Shown here piece by piece: positions 54,014-62,814 of a stretch of 64,000 nucleotides of DNA (position 1 is its first letter; each line of letters starts with the position of its first letter). This stretch comes from Candidatus Pelagibacter sp. HIMB1321. Lineage in GTDB: Bacteria > Pseudomonadota > Alphaproteobacteria > Pelagibacterales > Pelagibacteraceae. The position numbers and the translations under genes were made by a program. The stretch is from assembly GCF_900177485.1 (NCBI RefSeq), contig NZ_LT840186.1, positions 496,001-560,000 on the forward strand, given 5' to 3'. Under the pieces are notes generated by a model. It searched no databases, was not told where the DNA came from, and saw only the letters and a list, made by a program, of their open reading frames with translations.

Positions 54014-54729
54014 TATTTAATAATTTTTTTGAATTTTTTTATGACATTTTTAATTCCATAAAAAATTGACTCGCCAATAATAAAATGACCTATGTTGAAT
54101 TCTTTTATTTCATTAATTTTTGATAAAATTTCTGTAGATTTATAATCCAGACCATGACCAGCATGTATTTCAAGTCCTATTTCATCTGCTAATTTACAAG
54201 AAGATTTTATACGCAATAATTCTTTTCTAAATTTCTTTTTTGATTTTACTAAATTAGCTAATCGACCTGTATGAATTTCTATACACTCAGCTCCTAATTC
54301 TTTGGATAGAAGTATATCTTTTGAAGTTGGATTAATAAAAAGACTGGTTCTGATATTATTCTTTTTAAATAGATCTATAATTTTTTTAATCTTATGTTTA
54401 TTTTTTGATATGTTTAAACCACCTTCGGTAGTTATTTCTTTTCTGTTTTCCGGAACAATGCAAATATAATTAGGTTTAATTCTTAGAGCATTATTAACTA
54501 TTTCATTTTTTATAGAAATTTCTAAATTCACCAATAAATTTTTTATTGAACAGATTTTTTTTGCATCCAAGTCTCTAATATGACGACGATCTTCTCTTAA
54601 ATGAATTGTGATAGAGTCTGCTCCTTGTTGATTTACATATTTAGCAGCAAAAAATGGATCTGGATGAAATTCACCTCTTGCATTTCTTAGTGTTGCAATA
54701 TGATCGATATTAACTCCTAACCTTTTCAC
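54013..54729 (-). CDS. pdxJ: Pyridoxine 5'-phosphate synthase
   Basis: Final ring closure in DXP-dependent vitamin B6 synthesis. The 238-aa TIM barrel has GVNIDHIATLRNARGEFHPDP, ITIHLREDRRHI, EIHTGRLANLV and EIHAGHGLDYK. The start is GTG (54727-54729), overlapping the pyrE stop as GTGA. Confidence 0.96.
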   Translation of the reverse strand: MKRLGVNIDHIATLRNARGEFHPDPFFAAKYVNQQGADSITIHLREDRRHIRDLDAKKICSIKNLLVNLEISIKNEIVNNALRIKPNYICIVPENRKEITTEGGLNISKNKHKIKKIIDLFKKNNIRTSLFINPTSKDILLSKELGAECIEIHTGRLANLVKSKKKFRKELLRIKSSCKLADEIGLEIHAGHGLDYKSTEILSKINEIKEFNIGHFIIGESIFYGIKNVIKKFKKIIK

Positions 54730-55313
54730 TTTAAAAATCTACTTCCCGGTTTTGTAATTGGAATTGAAGCTAATTCTTTTGGTAATTGATTTGATTTATA
54801 TGTAGGAACATCAATTTTTAAATGTGAAATAATTTTATGTTTTATTTTTAAAGTTTTTTTTGTTGATCTATCTATTATGGATGCAAATCCAACTAATTTT
54901 GCTTTTGATTTATCTATTAACTTTACACATTCTAAACTTGATTTACCTGTTGTAATTACATCTTCAATTATTAGAACTTTTGAATTTTTTTTAATATCAA
55001 AACCTCTTCTAAGTTTAAATTTGCCATTAACCCTTTCACAGAATATTGTCTCTTTTTTTAATAGTTTGCCGATTTCATATCCAATAACAACACCTCCCAT
55101 TGCTGGTGCTAAAATTAAATCAATTTTTTTGTAATTTTTTTTAATTTTATTTGCAAGAGATTTACAAATTAAACTAGCTTTATTTGGGAAACTTAATAAT
55201 TTTGCACATTGAATATATTTTGGAGAATGAAGACCAGAAGATAAAACAAAATGACCCTCTAAAAGAGCATCAGTCTTTTTTAAAATACTTAAGGATTTTT
55301 TGAGTGAAAGCAT
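54726..55313 (-). CDS. pyrE: Orotate phosphoribosyltransferase
   Basis: Adds PRPP to orotate in pyrimidine synthesis. The 195-aa protein has DALLEGHFVLSSGLHSPKYIQ, LAPAMGGVVIGYEIG, FCERVNGKFKLRRGF and the PRPP loop VLIIEDVITTGKSS. Its first 14 codons are read out of frame with the last codons of rsh (44-base overlap); no later start codon precedes the conserved DALLEGHF, so the overlap appears genuine. Confidence 0.94.
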   Translation of the reverse strand: MLSLKKSLSILKKTDALLEGHFVLSSGLHSPKYIQCAKLLSFPNKASLICKSLANKIKKNYKKIDLILAPAMGGVVIGYEIGKLLKKETIFCERVNGKFKLRRGFDIKKNSKVLIIEDVITTGKSSLECVKLIDKSKAKLVGFASIIDRSTKKTLKIKHKIISHLKIDVPTYKSNQLPKELASIPITKPGSRFLK

Positions 55314-57015
55314 TTCTTTTATCTTCGTGTCTAATTATCTTAAATTTTATACCTTTTTGCTTTAACTCCGCAATAAAATTAGTGAAATTTTTTAAATCTC
55401 TAATGATTAACTGGAATTTAAAATTTATATAATTTGGATTTTTACCAGCCATAACTAAATTTGAAATATTCAATTTGTGGTCACCTATCAATGAACTTAT
55501 ACTTCCTAATTGTCCTGGCTTGTCAGGTAATGAAATCCATAATGTAGTATTGTATTTTTTAAGCTTTTCTTCTTTCTCTTCTCCTTTATCATGCCAATAT
55601 CTTCTTATTGCGGCTCTTGCCTTACCTGTTTTAGTAACAGGTATCCAGTGAAGTGAGGGAGATTGATTTTTAGAAGTGATTATATTTACTGTATCTCCAT
55701 TTCTAAGAATACTTTGCATTTCACTTTTATTACCATTTATCTCACAGCCAATAGCAGTATTTCCAATTTTAGTATGAACTGCATAAGCAAAATCAATTGG
55801 AGTAGCGTTTTTAGGTAATTTTATCACTGAGCCTTTAGGTGTAAAACAAAATACGTTTTCTTGAAACATTTGTAATTTTGTATATTCATAAGAATGTTCA
55901 GGATTTTCATTTCTTTCAATAATCTCAACTAAGTCTTTTAACCAATCATATTCCTTCCATTGAAGAGAATTAAATTTTTCAGAAGATTTATAATTCCAAT
56001 GTGATGCTATTCCTCTTTCAGCAAAGTCATGCATTTCATTTGTTCGAATTTGAATTTCAATTGGTTTTTTAAATGACCCAATTACAGATGTGTGAAGTGA
56101 TTTATATCCATTAATTTTTGGTGAGGAGATGTAATCTTTAAATTTTCCTGGTATGCAATTCCATTTTTTATGTAAAACTCCCAAACAATGATAACACTCG
56201 TCTATATTTTCTAAAATAATTCTGAATCCAATAATGTCTGTGATTTGTTCAAGCGAAACTCTTTTTTTTTGAACTTTTCTCCAAATTGAAAAAGGAGTTT
56301 TTTGTCTACCATAAATTGAGGATTTAATATCATTTTCTGATAATAAATTTTGGATTTCTTTTGAAAGAGCCTCAAAAAGATCTTCTTTGTCTTGTTTAAT
56401 TTCAGTTAATCTATTTTGAATAAGTTTTCTTGCATCATTATTTAATATTTCAAATGATAAATCTTCAAGTTCATCTCTTATTCTGTGCATTCCCATTCTA
56501 TCAGCAAGGGGAGCATAAATTTCCATGGTTTCTTGTGCAATTCTCTTCCTTTTATCTTCTCGAGAAATTGATTTGATTGTCCTCATGTTGTGCAATCTAT
56601 CTGCAAGCTTAACCAATAAAACCCTAATATCTTTTGATGTGGCTAAAATTAATTTTCTGAAATTTTCAGCTTTAGAATTAGCTGCAGCAGTATTTTCGAA
56701 AACTGAAATCTTTGTAACCCCCTCAACTAATTCAGCAACTTCCTCTCCAAATTCACCTTTGATTGTTTCGTAAGTTGCAAACGTATCCTCAATTGTGTCA
56801 TGTAGTAAGCCTGTAGCAATAGTGGCTGAGTCTAATTTTAAGTCAGTGAGAATATTTGCTACCTCAATTGGATGCACAGAATAAGGATCGCCTGAAGCTC
56901 TTTTTTGATTACTATGAGCCTTTACCGCAAAATTATAAGCTTTATTTAAGCGTTCTAAATTAACAAACTTATTATAAATCTTAACTTTATTTATGAGGTC
57001 GTCAGAATTAAGCAT
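55270..57015 (-). CDS. spoT: (p)ppGpp synthetase/hydrolase (Rel/SpoT homolog)
   Basis: A single bifunctional RSH enzyme of 581 aa, shorter than the usual 700 or more. The HD hydrolase domain has HSNQKRASGDPYSVHPIEVA and LLHDTIEDT; the synthetase domain has GRQKTPFSIWRKVQKK, DIIGFRIILENIDECYHCLG and SPKINGYKSLHTSVIG; a TGS domain (FCFTPKGSVIKLPKNATPIDFAYAVHT) and a short ACT domain end the chain. The conserved helical/zinc-finger region between TGS and ACT is largely missing, consistent with genome streamlining. Confidence 0.94.
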   Translation of the reverse strand: MLNSDDLINKVKIYNKFVNLERLNKAYNFAVKAHSNQKRASGDPYSVHPIEVANILTDLKLDSATIATGLLHDTIEDTFATYETIKGEFGEEVAELVEGVTKISVFENTAAANSKAENFRKLILATSKDIRVLLVKLADRLHNMRTIKSISREDKRKRIAQETMEIYAPLADRMGMHRIRDELEDLSFEILNNDARKLIQNRLTEIKQDKEDLFEALSKEIQNLLSENDIKSSIYGRQKTPFSIWRKVQKKRVSLEQITDIIGFRIILENIDECYHCLGVLHKKWNCIPGKFKDYISSPKINGYKSLHTSVIGSFKKPIEIQIRTNEMHDFAERGIASHWNYKSSEKFNSLQWKEYDWLKDLVEIIERNENPEHSYEYTKLQMFQENVFCFTPKGSVIKLPKNATPIDFAYAVHTKIGNTAIGCEINGNKSEMQSILRNGDTVNIITSKNQSPSLHWIPVTKTGKARAAIRRYWHDKGEEKEEKLKKYNTTLWISLPDKPGQLGSISSLIGDHKLNISNLVMAGKNPNYINFKFQLIIRDLKNFTNFIAELKQKGIKFKIIRHEDKRNAFTQKILKYFKKD

Positions 57016-57036
57016 ATAATTTAATATAACATTAAA

Positions 57037-57513
57037 TCATATTTGTTTAATAGTTGTAATATCTTTAATTGGTAAAGAAAAAATTAAATCTTTAACACTT
57101 TTTTTTGTTATTGGATGTATCCAATCTGGGGCTATTTCAAAAAGAGGTAATAATACAAAATTTCTTTTCGACATTCTTTTGTGAGGAATTTTGATTTTAT
57201 CTAAAAAAATTTTGTCTCTATAAGAAATTAGATCAATATCACAAGTACGAGGTGAATTCCTTGGACCTTTTCTTCTACCGAGTTTTTTTTCTATTAATTT
57301 GAAAATTTTGATTAATCTATCTGCGGGGATATTTGTATTTGATTCAATTATTATATTTATGAATTTTGGATTAGTAGTATCTGGCCATGATAATGTCTCA
57401 TAGTAACTAGATGACTTTAGAATATCAATACCATGAGATTTCAGCAGATATTTTGCATTTTCAATATTTTGAATTCTATTTCCTAAGTTAGAACCTAAGC
57501 CAATATATATCAT
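57037..57513 (-). CDS. folK: 2-amino-4-hydroxy-6-hydroxymethyldihydropteridine pyrophosphokinase
   Basis: Activates the pterin for folate synthesis. The 158-aa protein has YIGLGSNLGNRIQNI at its start, the central KLGRRKGPRNSPRTCDIDLISY with the metal-binding Asp pair, and KIPHKRMSKRNFVLLPL. The ATG at 57513 is preferred to a TTG one codon upstream; it forms TGATG with the smpB stop. Confidence 0.95.
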   Translation of the reverse strand: MIYIGLGSNLGNRIQNIENAKYLLKSHGIDILKSSSYYETLSWPDTTNPKFINIIIESNTNIPADRLIKIFKLIEKKLGRRKGPRNSPRTCDIDLISYRDKIFLDKIKIPHKRMSKRNFVLLPLFEIAPDWIHPITKKSVKDLIFSLPIKDITTIKQI

Positions 57514-57983
57514 CAACTTGATTTTCTTATGTATCTAGCTTTATCACGATTCCAATCTCTATTCTTTTTAGCTGCTCTCTTATCGTATTGCTTTTTACCT
57601 TTGGCTACCGCGATTTCAATTTTTGCTTTTCCTTTTTTAAAATACATTTTAGTTGGAACAATTGTAAATCCATCTCTCTGCATTTTACCAATAAGTTTAT
57701 TTATTTCTCTTTTATTTAGTAATAATTTTCTTTCATCCATTGGATTATGATTTGTCATACTTGCCTGTTTATATTGAGCAATATGAGAATTGATTAAAAC
57801 AATCTCTCCATTTTTTTCAACAGCATAGGATTCAGCAATATTAACTTTACCTTCTCTTACTGATTTAATTTCTGAACCTTTTAAAACAATTCCTGCCTCT
57901 ATAAGATCCTCAAAAAAATAATTAAAGCTTGCTTTTCTATTTAAACAAATAATCTTCAAACCAGGACTGGTTTTTTTTTTCAT
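57513..57983 (-). CDS. smpB: SsrA-binding protein SmpB
   Basis: Partner of tmRNA in rescue of stalled ribosomes. The 156-aa protein has [60 protein letters not shown] and the C-terminal tail [23 protein letters not shown] that inserts in the decoding channel. It shares one base with dapA. The ssrA RNA gene is not seen in the window. Confidence 0.96.
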   Translation of the reverse strand: MKKKTSPGLKIICLNRKASFNYFFEDLIEAGIVLKGSEIKSVREGKVNIAESYAVEKNGEIVLINSHIAQYKQASMTNHNPMDERKLLLNKREINKLIGKMQRDGFTIVPTKMYFKKGKAKIEIAVAKGKKQYDKRAAKKNRDWNRDKARYIRKSS

Positions 57984-58864
57984 TAGACTAGTTTAGCTGT
58001 CTCTAGTGCTTTACTTACTATATTTTTTGTTTCGTCTGTCACTTTTACAAGTGGTAATCTAACAGCATCATCACACAAACCTAAAATTTTAGCTGCATAT
58101 TTTACTGGACTTGGATTACTCTCAACAAACATAGAATAGTGTAATGGTTGTAAAACTTTATCTAAATTTTCAGCTTCCTTTTTTGATTGATCATCAGGCA
58201 GTAAAGATAAAGATTGAAAATCAGAACAAAGCTTAGGAGCTATATTGGCAGTTACACTAATTGCTCCAACCCCACCTCTTCGATTAAACTCTAAAGCATT
58301 ATCATCGTTTCCTGTTAATTGTATAAATTCATTTCCCATTGCTTTTAATTGTTGGTCTACTCTATCTAAATCACCTGTTGCGTCTTTAACACCAACAATA
58401 TTTTTTAATTCAAAAAGTCTAGCCATAGTTTCTACGGACATATCAATTACAGATCTTCCGGGTATATTGTAAATAATAATTGGCAATCCACATTTGTCAT
58501 TAATAGCTTTATAATGTTGATACAGTCCTTCCTGAGTGGGTTTATTGTAATATGGGGTCACGATTAACGCTGCACTGGCACCTGCTTTTTCAGCATGAGA
58601 TGTTAACGATATTGCTTCCACAGTAGAATTTGAGCCTGTTCCAGCAATTACAGGTATTTTACCCTTACTTTCTTTTATACATAGATCAATAACTTGCTGA
58701 TGCTCTTTATGACTAAGTGTTGGAGACTCACCTGTAGTGCCTGCTGGCACAAGTCCACTAGTCCCATTATTAAGATGAAAATGAATTAATTTGATATAAC
58801 TATCAATATCAAGATTGTCATCTTTAAATGGTGTTATTAACGCTACATTTGATCCTTTAAACAT
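57983..58864 (-). CDS. dapA: 4-hydroxy-tetrahydrodipicolinate synthase
   Basis: First committed step of lysine/diaminopimelate synthesis. The 293-aa TIM barrel has [31 protein letters not shown], the catalytic Tyr region [22 protein letters not shown] and the Schiff-base lysine in [11 protein letters not shown]. It starts the dapA-smpB-folK run and diverges from the slt gene. Confidence 0.96.
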   Translation of the reverse strand: MFKGSNVALITPFKDDNLDIDSYIKLIHFHLNNGTSGLVPAGTTGESPTLSHKEHQQVIDLCIKESKGKIPVIAGTGSNSTVEAISLTSHAEKAGASAALIVTPYYNKPTQEGLYQHYKAINDKCGLPIIIYNIPGRSVIDMSVETMARLFELKNIVGVKDATGDLDRVDQQLKAMGNEFIQLTGNDDNALEFNRRGGVGAISVTANIAPKLCSDFQSLSLLPDDQSKKEAENLDKVLQPLHYSMFVESNPSPVKYAAKILGLCDDAVRLPLVKVTDETKNIVSKALETAKLV

Positions 58865-58906
58865 AAATACTTATAACATAAATTATTGATTCACATACTA
58901 AAGATT

Positions 58907-61126
58907 ATGCCAAGAAAACTAACAACCATTCTTACAGCAGTTATATTTTTATTGATTACAAACAACTTTGCATTTTCTCTGAATAGTAAAATTATACCAA
59001 TTAAGAAACCAATACTGACAGATGATGAAATTCAGAAAAAAATAATACTGAACATTTTAAAACCCCTTCCAAAACCAAGTTTGAAAGAAAAAACAAAAAT
59101 TGTTGAAAAAATAATAAAAGATAAAAAATCTTTAAAACCAAAATATTTATTACCCAAAAAGAAACCATTAATAGCTGGTAAAAATACCAAACCTGAGATT
59201 GATAGGTCTAAATTTTATACTAAAAAGGATTTTTCATTTGCAAAAAAAGCAGTCGCAGAAATGAAAAAATCCAATTGGAGTAATGCCCTAGGGGTAGCAA
59301 AAAAAGCTAAGGATAAATCAATATATAATTTTATCCAATGGAGACACCTTTTAACTAAAGGAAATAAAGCATCATTCTATGAATATCTAAATTTTATAAA
59401 TTCAAATCCCGATTATCCAAGAATTGGTAGAATTAGATATTTAGCAGAACATAAGTTGTCTAATGAAAAAATTACACCAGGTAAAATTATAGATTGGTTT
59501 GGAGGTGAAGAGCCCTTAAGTGGTTATGGTAAAATGATCTTAGGTGAAAGCTATATTCTATCTGGCCAAGTAGATATTGGAAAAAAATTAATTAAAGATG
59601 GTTGGATAACTGCTGAATTAAGTAAAGCTGATTTAAGGCTTTTTAGAAAAAAATTTAAAAAACATCTTAATGCAGATGATTATATAAAAAGAGCAGATTA
59701 TCTTGCTTGGGAAAACAAATATTGGGATTTAAAAAGAATATTGCGTTATTTACCTAAAGATTACGAACTTTTGTATAATGCCAGACAATTATTAATGAGT
59801 AAATCCTATGGTGTGGATCAAGCTATTAAAAATGTTCCTGCGCGATTTAAAAATGATGCAGGTTTAAATTTTGATCGTTTGAAATGGAGACGTAAAAGAG
59901 GTCGTGTAGATAGTTCAGCTGAAATATTATTAAAAGTTAAAAACACAAAAGATTATTTAGTGCGCCCTGAAAAATGGTGGCAAGAGAGAGAAATAATTTC
60001 AAGAGCATTAATTTATAAAAAGAAATATGAATTAGCCTATAAAATATCTAGCAACCACGCTTTAACCGAGGGGCCAGAATATGCTGCAGCAGAATGGATG
60101 AGTGGCTGGATTGCGTTAAGTTTTTTAGATGACCCTCTATTATCTAAAGATCATTTTCAAAATTTTTATAATAATGTGAGCTATCCAATCAGTACATCAA
60201 GAGGTGCTTACTGGTTAGCACGATCTTATAAAGCACTTGGTGATAAAGAAAATTCAAATAAATGGTTTAATGAAGCATCTAAATATCTAACAACATACTA
60301 TGGTCAACTTGCTTTTATGGAATTAAATCCTAATAAAACTTTTGAACTTCCAAAAGATATAGAAGTCGACAATAAATATAGAGAAAAATTTTACTCAAAG
60401 GAGTTGGTAAAGGTAGTTTATCTTTTAGATGAACTTAATGAAGATAAATACACAAAATTTATCCTAAGACATTTAGCAAACGAAAATATAGAAAATGGAA
60501 GTGAAGTTTTAGCGTCTGAACTTTCCACTAATATAGGAAGATTTGATTTTGCAATACAAATTGCAAAAATTGCTTCTTATGAAAGAAGATTTCATAATAA
60601 ATATAACTATCCTATCATAAGTACACCAAAATTTATCAATGGAAGAAAAATTCCTGAAAGTGCATTTATATTATCAATTATTAGACAGGAAAGTGAATTT
60701 GATTTAAGTGCAAATAGTCATGCTGGAGCCAAAGGTTTAATGCAGTTAATGCCCTACACAGCAAAATTAGTTGCAAAACAAGCAAAGCTTCCTTATGTAA
60801 AATCCAGATTAACTACTGATCCTGAGTATAATATTAATTTAGGATCACATTACATCGCTGGTCTAATATTAAATTATGATGGTGCTTATCCGTTTGCAGT
60901 TGCAGCTTATAATGCTGGACCTAATAGAGTTAAGTATTGGAAAAAAATTAATAAAGATCCACAGAAAAAACAAATTGATTATGTTGATTGGATTGAATTA
61001 ATTAAATTTAGAGAGACAAGAAATTATGTTCAAAGAGTATTAGAAAATTATAATGTCTATAGATATATTCTTGAACAAAAACCAATTAAAATGACAGATT
61101 TTTTCAAGGACAATCCCTTATTCTAA
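58907..61126 (+). CDS. slt: Soluble lytic murein transglycosylase (Slt70-like)
   Basis: A 739-aa periplasmic enzyme. The ATG at 58907 is chosen because it gives a clean signal peptide (MPRKLTTILTAVIFLLITNNFAFS); a TTG seven codons upstream is an alternative. A proline/lysine-rich spacer follows (about residues 30-95), then the alpha-superhelical U and L domains, and the catalytic domain from about residue 570 with the glutamate in IIRQESEFDLSANSHAGAKGLMQLMP and NLGSHYIAGLI, AVAAYNAGPNRV. It cleaves glycan strands, complementing the MltB-type enzyme at 8.6 kb. Confidence 0.94.
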   Translation: MPRKLTTILTAVIFLLITNNFAFSLNSKIIPIKKPILTDDEIQKKIILNILKPLPKPSLKEKTKIVEKIIKDKKSLKPKYLLPKKKPLIAGKNTKPEIDRSKFYTKKDFSFAKKAVAEMKKSNWSNALGVAKKAKDKSIYNFIQWRHLLTKGNKASFYEYLNFINSNPDYPRIGRIRYLAEHKLSNEKITPGKIIDWFGGEEPLSGYGKMILGESYILSGQVDIGKKLIKDGWITAELSKADLRLFRKKFKKHLNADDYIKRADYLAWENKYWDLKRILRYLPKDYELLYNARQLLMSKSYGVDQAIKNVPARFKNDAGLNFDRLKWRRKRGRVDSSAEILLKVKNTKDYLVRPEKWWQEREIISRALIYKKKYELAYKISSNHALTEGPEYAAAEWMSGWIALSFLDDPLLSKDHFQNFYNNVSYPISTSRGAYWLARSYKALGDKENSNKWFNEASKYLTTYYGQLAFMELNPNKTFELPKDIEVDNKYREKFYSKELVKVVYLLDELNEDKYTKFILRHLANENIENGSEVLASELSTNIGRFDFAIQIAKIASYERRFHNKYNYPIISTPKFINGRKIPESAFILSIIRQESEFDLSANSHAGAKGLMQLMPYTAKLVAKQAKLPYVKSRLTTDPEYNINLGSHYIAGLILNYDGAYPFAVAAYNAGPNRVKYWKKINKDPQKKQIDYVDWIELIKFRETRNYVQRVLENYNVYRYILEQKPIKMTDFFKDNPLF

Positions 61127-61128
61127 AA

Positions 61129-61220
61129 TGGCGGAAGAGGAGGGATTCGAACCCTCGGTACAAGTTTCCTCGCACGGTCATTTAGCAAACGACTGGTTTC
61201 AGCCTCTCACCCACTCTTCC
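61129..61220 (-). tRNA. tRNA-Ser (anticodon GCU)
   Basis: 92 bases on the minus strand with CCA encoded (61129-61131 as TGG on the plus strand). The acceptor stem GGAAGAG pairs with CTCTTCC. The anticodon stem GTCGT/ATGAC holds TTGCTAA, giving GCU. The long variable arm is present. The 3' end lies two bases from the slt stop codon. Confidence 0.95.
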
Positions 61221-61283
61221 TTATTTTGTTACATTTGATTGTATTGAATATTGAATATTAATAAAGTAATTATTCAAAATTCT

Positions 61284-62537
61284 ATGAAAAAAAAATATTC
61301 AATATTCTCTCTAATTAAAAATGCATTTTCTTATCATGAGAACTGGGAGAAAGCATGGAAAGATCCAACACCTAAAAAAGAATATGATGCTGTTATAGTT
61401 GGTGGTGGAGGTCATGGTTTAGCTACAGCTTATTACTTAGCTAAGAAACATGACATGAAAAATATTGCTGTAGTTGAAAAAGGATGGATTGGTGGAGGAA
61501 ATACTGGAAGGAACACAACTATTATTAGATCAAACTATCTATGGGATGCGAGTGCAGGCCTTTATGATCATGCGTTAAAAATTTGGGAAGGCTTATCTCA
61601 AGAATTAAATTACAATGTAATGTTTAGTCAAAGAGGTGTAATGAATTTAGCTCACAATCTTCAAGATGTTAGAGATTTAAAAAGAAGAACACATGCAAAT
61701 AGATTAAATGGTATTGATGCTGTTTATCTTTCAACAGAAGAGGTTAAAAAATTTTGTCCAATAATAAATACTTCACCAGATATACGTTACCCTGTCTTAG
61801 GTGGAACATTACAAAGAAGAGCTGGTACAGCACGACACGATGCAGTCGCATGGGGTTATGCAAGAGGAGCTGATGAAATGGGTGTTGATATAATCCAAAA
61901 TTGTGAAGTTAAAGGAATTAAAAGAAATGGTGATGCAGTTGAAGGATTGGAAACTACAAAAGGATTTATAAAAACAAAAAAAATTGGCGTTGTTGCAGCT
62001 GGACACTCAAGTGTGATCGCAAATATGGCTGGTATTAAACTTCCGTTAGAAAGTAAACCACTACAAGCTCTTGTATCAGAACCTGTAAAACCTATTATTG
62101 ATACAGTTGTTATGTCAAATGCGGTACATGCTTATGTAAGTCAATCAGATAAAGGTGAATTAGTAATTGGAGCTGGAACAGATGATTATGTTTCATATTC
62201 ACAAAAAGGTAGCCATGATATTGTTGAAGGAACGTTAAATGCAATATTAGAACTATATCCAATTTTTAGTCGGATGAGAATGTTAAGACAATGGGGTGGT
62301 ATCGTTGATATCTGTCCTGATGCAAGTCCAATCATAAGTAAAACGATGGTGAAAGGTTTGTATTTCAATTGTGGTTGGGGAACAGGAGGATTTAAAGCGA
62401 CCCCTGGATCAGGTGATCTATTTGCACACACGATTGCAAATGATGAGCCGCACAAACTAAATGCTGCTTTTAATTTAAATAGATTTGTAAGTGGTGACCT
62501 TGTTGATGAACATGGTGCTGCAGCTGTAGCTCACTAA
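61284..62537 (+). CDS. soxB: Sarcosine oxidase beta subunit
   Basis: A 417-aa FAD/FMN-binding subunit of heterotetrameric sarcosine oxidase, which demethylates sarcosine to glycine with formation of methylene-THF and peroxide. It starts at the ATG at 61284 ([21 protein letters not shown]); a TTG eleven codons earlier is less likely. The dinucleotide motif is [19 protein letters not shown], followed by [23 protein letters not shown], the region of covalent FMN attachment and catalysis. First gene of soxB-soxD-soxA. Confidence 0.97.
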   Translation: MKKKYSIFSLIKNAFSYHENWEKAWKDPTPKKEYDAVIVGGGGHGLATAYYLAKKHDMKNIAVVEKGWIGGGNTGRNTTIIRSNYLWDASAGLYDHALKIWEGLSQELNYNVMFSQRGVMNLAHNLQDVRDLKRRTHANRLNGIDAVYLSTEEVKKFCPIINTSPDIRYPVLGGTLQRRAGTARHDAVAWGYARGADEMGVDIIQNCEVKGIKRNGDAVEGLETTKGFIKTKKIGVVAAGHSSVIANMAGIKLPLESKPLQALVSEPVKPIIDTVVMSNAVHAYVSQSDKGELVIGAGTDDYVSYSQKGSHDIVEGTLNAILELYPIFSRMRMLRQWGGIVDICPDASPIISKTMVKGLYFNCGWGTGGFKATPGSGDLFAHTIANDEPHKLNAAFNLNRFVSGDLVDEHGAAAVAH

Positions 62538-62813
62538 ATGTTTGTAATTAACTGTCCCTATTGTGGTGAAAGAGAGCAAAGTGAATTCAAAGCTGGTGGT
62601 GAAGCTCATATAGAAAGACCCAAACAACCTACTGAACTCAGTGACGATGAATGGGCTGAATATCTTTTTATGAGAAAAAACATAAAAGGAGTTCAATACG
62701 AAAGATGGAACCATGCTCATGGTTGTAGAAAGTGGTTTAACATGGTTCGTGATACATCTAACGATGAAATAAAAGCAATTTATAAAATGGGTGAGAAACC
62801 TCCTTCAGTTTAA
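62538..62813 (+). CDS. soxD: Sarcosine oxidase delta subunit
   Basis: A 91-aa zinc-binding subunit. The ligands are in INCPYCGEREQSEF and NHAHGCRKWFNMVRDT, typical of the family. It begins on the base after the soxB stop. Confidence 0.97.
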   Translation: MFVINCPYCGEREQSEFKAGGEAHIERPKQPTELSDDEWAEYLFMRKNIKGVQYERWNHAHGCRKWFNMVRDTSNDEIKAIYKMGEKPPSV

Positions 62814-62814
62814 T

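Noticed and set aside
62186-62720. Leftward open frames under soxB and soxD
   Set aside because: Antisense to conserved sarcosine oxidase subunits, no start context, no recognisable motifs.
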